64,000 bases of DNA from JAFMJV01 sp963814315. Its GTDB lineage: Bacteria > Chloroflexota > Limnocylindria > Limnocylindrales > CSP1-4. The notes below the pieces were generated by a model. The model was not told the origin of the DNA. It saw only the letters and a program-made list of their open reading frames with translations, and did not search any database. Both the position numbers and the translations under genes were made by a program. The stretch spans positions 1,054,001 to 1,118,000 of the forward strand of contig CAWFCG010000003.1 of assembly GCA_963814315.1 (NCBI GenBank). The letters run 5' to 3'. Below are positions 61,101 to 64,000 of the stretch, piece after piece; the first letter of the stretch is position 1; each line of letters starts with the position of its first letter.

Positions 61101-61714
61101 GCGTCGTCGAGCCCGTCGATACGGTCTTCGGGAATGCCCACGCTACGCAGCAGGATCGCCCGCAGTGTGGGGTAGTCGTCTTCGAGATGGCCGTGCTGGT
61201 CATCCATGAGCCAGCGCGTGACGACTTCGTTGAGCGCACCGAACCAGGCCATGGCGGCGATGCGTGTGTCGAGCGGCGCGATGATGCCCTCCGCCACCGC
61301 GGCCTCCAGCTGTGCTGCGATGAGCCCGCTGAAGCGCTGGTGCAAGCGTCCCAGCTCGGCCTGGAACTCCGACCCAGCGCCGACCGCATCGATAAGGAAC
61401 AGCCGAGCCATGGTGCGGTGGCCGGCGAACACGCCCAACACGGTACGCAGCGCCACGTCCGCTCGCTCGATAGGATCGGCCACACCGCTCATGGACCGCT
61501 CAACCTTGCCCACCAAGCGGTCGGCGGTAGTCCGCAACAGTTCGAGGAAGAGCGACTCCTTGGTCGGGAAGTGGAAGTAGACACCGCCCTTGCTGGTCTC
61601 AGCCTGGCGGCCTACCTCGTCCACGCCGGCGCGGCGATATCCACGCTGGCTGAAGACCGTGAACGCCGCATCCAGGATGCGCTCACGCCGCCGGGCACTT
61701 CGCTCCTGCTGCAT
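61097..61714 (-). CDS. TetR/AcrR-family regulator heading the men operon
   Basis: 205 aa. The N-terminal HTH is RERILDAAFTVFSQRGYRRAGVDEVGRQAETSKGGVYFHFPTKESLFLELL; the helical C-terminal half is the ligand and dimer domain. GGAGG lies about 10 nt before the ATG. It is the first gene of the men run, and a perfect inverted repeat lies 26 bp upstream, so it probably represses its own operon. The ligand is unknown; a quinone or acyl-CoA signal would be logical. Confidence 0.92.
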   Translation of the reverse strand: MQQERSARRRERILDAAFTVFSQRGYRRAGVDEVGRQAETSKGGVYFHFPTKESLFLELLRTTADRLVGKVERSMSGVADPIERADVALRTVLGVFAGHRTMARLFLIDAVGAGSEFQAELGRLHQRFSGLIAAQLEAAVAEGIIAPLDTRIAAMAWFGALNEVVTRWLMDDQHGHLEDDYPTLRAILLRSVGIPEDRIDGLDDA

Positions 61715-61739
61715 GCCGTTCGGTCCTCCACCTGCGACG

Positions 61740-61757
61740 ACCGACTGGCGCGTCGGT
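61740..61757. promoter_or_regulatory. Candidate TetR operator of the men operon
   Basis: ACCGAC-TGGCGC-GTCGGT: perfect 6-bp arms, 6-bp spacer. The layout is common for TetR-family operators. A TAGGCT box lies about 20 bp further upstream on the minus strand and would be the -10. Confidence 0.55.
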
Positions 61758-61852
61758 TTTCAGGAGCAGCCTACCAAAGGCGGCCCGAACCGGACGAGCC
61801 GCCGCCTACGGCGAACCGGCAGGAAAGCTCGGTTCCGGTCTCCCGCACATTT

Positions 61853-61866
61853 CCTACTGACATAGG
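61853..61866. promoter_or_regulatory. Candidate Rrf2 operator
   Basis: CCTA-CTGACA-TAGG, a short dyad just upstream of a GACAAT box (61868-61873) and of the rrf2-type gene. This fits autoregulation. Confidence 0.35.
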
Positions 61867-61882
61867 GGACAATAGGGACCAC

Positions 61883-62410
61883 ATGAGAGTCTCCGCCAAG
61901 GCCGACTACGCCGCCCGAGCCGCCGCCGAGCTGTCGACCGCGACCGGTTCACCCATCAAGGCCGACGCGATCGCCGTGGCCCAGGGCATCCCGGCCAAGT
62001 TCCTTGAGACCATCCTGTTGGAGCTCAAACACGCCGGCATCGTCAGGAGCCAGCGCGGCCCCGACGGCGGCTACACGTTGGCCCGGCCGGCCGAGGACAT
62101 CAGTCTCGCCGACGTCATCCGTGCCGTCGATGGGCCATTGGCCAATGTGCGCGGCGATCGACCGGAGAACATGGAATACCGCGGAGCGGCGGAGCCATTG
62201 ACGGATGTCTGGATCGCGGTCCGCGCCGCCCTGCGTGACATCCTTGAGACCACGACGTTGGCACACCTGCGCGACGGTGAACTCCCGGCACGTGTCTCCG
62301 AGTTGGCCGAGGATCCTGAAGCCTGGGTGTCCCTGGGCCGCATCCGTGGCGCCGCACCCGAGCGCCCTCGGAGCCGCCCTCAGCCGAAGGACAACAGCGC
62401 CAAGTCGTAG
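61883..62410 (+). CDS. Rrf2-family transcription regulator without iron-sulfur cysteines
   Basis: 175 aa from ATG 61883 (MRVSAKADYAARAAAELSTATG). The winged-helix region KADAIAVAQGIPAKFLETILLELKHAGIVRSQRGPDGGYTLARPAEDISLADVIRAVDGPL is typical of Rrf2/IscR. The three Cys ligands of Fe-S members (IscR, NsrR) are absent; the protein has no Cys, so it must sense by another route. It overlaps the convergent glycosyltransferase gene by 31 bp. AGGGA before the ATG may serve as ribosome site. Confidence 0.9.
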   Translation: MRVSAKADYAARAAAELSTATGSPIKADAIAVAQGIPAKFLETILLELKHAGIVRSQRGPDGGYTLARPAEDISLADVIRAVDGPLANVRGDRPENMEYRGAAEPLTDVWIAVRAALRDILETTTLAHLRDGELPARVSELAEDPEAWVSLGRIRGAAPERPRSRPQPKDNSAKS

Positions 62411-63945
62411 ATCGCCACTTCGCTGGCACCATCGAGCGACATGCGCACCTCGTCGATGGTGCGAGGCTTCTTGTCCAGTGCGATCAGTCCCACGTACGTG
62501 CCGCTGCCGGGCATGGGGTACGCCACCACCGGAACCCACTCCCCTGCCTCATGCACGGCCAGCTCGACCTCGACCGGCGCGGCTGGGGCCGAGACGCTCA
62601 GGACGAAGGCGAGCGCATGGCAACGCAATGCCGGCCCTCCCTCGGGAATGACGAACGAGCCAGCCTGTGCGTCGAAGCGGACGATGGGGAGTTCGCGCGC
62701 GTCGGCTGCCTCGCCCACGTCGGCTGCCTCGCCCACGTCGCCAGCGACGAGCGATCCACCGTCCACCTCCAACGGGGGCGCGCCATCAACGATGCTCCAG
62801 ACGACCTCCGCCTGTAGCCAAGCCAGCTCTTGTCCGAGATGCGGCGAAGCCAGGAAACGCCCAGGAGCGGGCACGTAGTCGTAGTTCTCAGCGCGCACCA
62901 TGGCACCTCGAGCGCCGGCGGTGGGCAACGGCCGGAAGGCGAGCTTCTTGCTTGCCTCGGCCAATCCAGCGACTTCGTTGGAGACTGCCGCGGCGGCCTC
63001 GCGCCCGAACATGTCGCTGAAGGGGAAGCCGGTCAGGCGCAGCTTGCTGCCGTATCGTGAAGGGCTCCGCGGCAGCTGTTCCATCTCATCCATCAGGGCG
63101 CGCGTCCTGGGCTGCCAACGATCGATGGCATGGTCGACGGTGGCGGGGATATCGAACGGCACGTCGGGCAATTGGAAGGAATGCGTGGACGTGGTGGCGC
63201 GGTTGCGCTTGGCCTGGAACTCCTGCCACGACTTGGTGAAGTAGTGGTTCATCTGCAGGTTCGCGTAGCTCGGGTCAGCGATCACCGTGGCACGCTCGGA
63301 CGTCGGTTCGCCGGCCGTGTTGACGGTGCGCCCGTGGACCGTGGACGCGTTGTGGATCCCTACTCGGGCCGTCCCGCGCGGCCGGATGATGGGTTTGGCC
63401 AAGATCTCCGAGGTGCCCACGCGCGGAACTTGCACGCTGTGCTCGCGGTAGTTCTCCGTGACCAGACCAGTGGGCGGCGTCCGATGACCCGAGTAGCAGA
63501 ACTCCTTGCGTGACACCAGCACCTGCTCGGCATCGGGATAGCGCGCCATCACCGCGCTGATCGACTCATCGTTCTCTGGCACCAGGAACTCATCGATGTC
63601 GACGTAGGCGAGCCACTCGGTGGTGTCGCCGAAGAAGCGCACCACGTGGTTGTTGGCATCGCGCTGCAGGCCGCGCAGCGGGAAGTACACGGTGGTGACG
63701 ACGCCATGGTCGGCATACGGCTTCAAGACATCGTGCAGCTCGTCGGTGCTGCCGTTGTCGTAGAGGAAGAAGTGGTCCACGCCGATGGCCATGTGGTGGC
63801 ACAGCCACTCCTCCATGTTGGGCGCCTCATCCTTGAGGATGGCCATGACACAGACGTCGAAACGGCCACGCTCCATCAGTGGAGTCTTGGCTGGGCGCTC
63901 ATCAGCGCGTCCCAGCAAGCGTCCGAGGCGGCGGCCGGCGCTCAT
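62380..63945 (-). CDS. GT92/GT2-like glycosyltransferase with a C-terminal beta-domain
   Basis: 521 aa. The N-terminal catalytic part has MAILKDEAPNMEEWLCHHMAIGVDHFFLYDNGSTDE, a nucleotide-sugar site, then LAYVDIDEFLVPE with the DxD-type metal motif and NHYFTKSWQEFQAKRNRA, matching DUF23/GT92-type enzymes. From about residue 340 a separate domain follows, containing a short duplicated VGEAAD linker and ending EVAIYDLALLSFG. The product is probably a cell-surface glycan; acceptor unknown. The gene just upstream ends with a very similar C-terminus. Confidence 0.85.
   Translation of the reverse strand: MSAGRRLGRLLGRADERPAKTPLMERGRFDVCVMAILKDEAPNMEEWLCHHMAIGVDHFFLYDNGSTDELHDVLKPYADHGVVTTVYFPLRGLQRDANNHVVRFFGDTTEWLAYVDIDEFLVPENDESISAVMARYPDAEQVLVSRKEFCYSGHRTPPTGLVTENYREHSVQVPRVGTSEILAKPIIRPRGTARVGIHNASTVHGRTVNTAGEPTSERATVIADPSYANLQMNHYFTKSWQEFQAKRNRATTSTHSFQLPDVPFDIPATVDHAIDRWQPRTRALMDEMEQLPRSPSRYGSKLRLTGFPFSDMFGREAAAAVSNEVAGLAEASKKLAFRPLPTAGARGAMVRAENYDYVPAPGRFLASPHLGQELAWLQAEVVWSIVDGAPPLEVDGGSLVAGDVGEAADVGEAADARELPIVRFDAQAGSFVIPEGGPALRCHALAFVLSVSAPAAPVEVELAVHEAGEWVPVVAYPMPGSGTYVGLIALDKKPRTIDEVRMSLDGASEVAIYDLALLSFG
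62701..62736. repeat. 18-bp tandem duplication inside the glycosyltransferase gene
   Basis: GTCGGCTGCCTCGCCCAC is present twice in succession (18-bp period), encoding VGEAAD twice in the linker between catalytic and C-terminal domains. The frame is kept. Confidence 0.8.
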
Positions 63946-63951
63946 CGTTGC

Positions 63952-64000
63952 TCAGCCATACGAGAGTAGGAAGAGGTCCAACACGCGAAAGGCCGAGCCA
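63952..64000 (-). CDS. C-terminal tail of a second glycosyltransferase-like gene (partial)
   Basis: Only the last 15 codons are in the window. On the minus strand they read GSAFRVLDLFLLSYG and stop at TGA 63954-63952. This matches the last residues of the neighbouring enzyme (EVAIYDLALLSFG) in pattern, so a tandem paralogue with the same C-terminal domain probably begins outside the window. Confidence 0.6.
   Translation of the reverse strand, partial: GSAFRVLDLFLLSYG

Noticed and set aside
1..64000. tRNA, rRNA, CRISPR array, riboswitch or prophage
   Set aside because: Read for cloverleaf, repeat-spacer and conserved aptamer patterns and found none convincing; covariance-model searches would be needed to exclude small RNAs.

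Overview
The window is GC-rich, densely packed bacterial chromosome with no rRNA, tRNA, CRISPR array or intact mobile element that I could recognise. Its gene set points to a menaquinone-using bacterium: a complete classical men operon, a short bS21, the run rpsU-yqeY-HD hydrolase-ybeY, MalT-type LuxR and ECF regulators, and many secreted proteins whose signal peptides end in AQ-type sites. Many genes appear leaderless: a TANNNT box lies 6-8 nt before an ATG or GTG. My best guess is Chloroflexota (Limnocylindria/Ellin6529-like). This is an inference from gene content and style, not a demonstrated assignment.

Layout. 1-5000: an adenosine/SAM-byproduct operon (apt, an eIF2B/MtnA-like protein without the isomerase catalytic residues, a GNAT acetyltransferase, ahcY). 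5200-8550: a coxD-coxE-coxF-type molybdo-enzyme maturation triplet without the enzyme itself. 8600-14000: a membrane protein, mfd and pth. 14100-18830: a ferric-reductase-like membrane protein, ApbE and two related small membrane-anchored proteins, divergent from a two-component system. 18824-21709: rpsU-yqeY-HD membrane hydrolase-ybeY, with a recognisable sigma70 promoter. 21980-33920: an accessory stretch of ion channels (K+ channel, ClC, MscS), a secreted protein, two CMD-like proteins, a MalT/LuxR regulator, a decayed SnoaL gene beside an IS30 fragment, and a sulfatase. 34100-38610: a calcium-repeat protein, an ECF sigma/putative anti-sigma pair, an M1-type peptidase and a C39-like peptidase. 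38700-46780: murJ, an acyl-CoA ligase, a lipoprotein, a frameshifted HIT gene, prmA, dnaJ and a YcaQ-family protein. 46770-48660: two units driven by near-identical promoters built on TACGTA boxes. 48720-51250: an ABC-2 exporter. 51280-61714: tetR-menFDHBAC-E-hydrolase-menG, nearly all start/stop-overlapping. 61883-64000: an Rrf2 regulator, a GT92-type glycosyltransferase and the tail of a likely paralogue.

The least expected signals are in the DNA between genes. A 19-bp dyad (ATCGACC-N5-GGTCGAT) recurs four times in 3.6 kb, next to the secreted-protein, CMD-1, CMD-2 and LuxR/ClC genes. At CMD-2 it sits where a class II activator would bind. This looks like a local regulon of the MalT/LuxR protein. 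The second signal is the TACGTA promoter family shared by a secreted protein and a two-gene unit whose first gene (65 aa, CxxCxGxGCxxCC tail) is easy to miss because a longer frame overlaps it.
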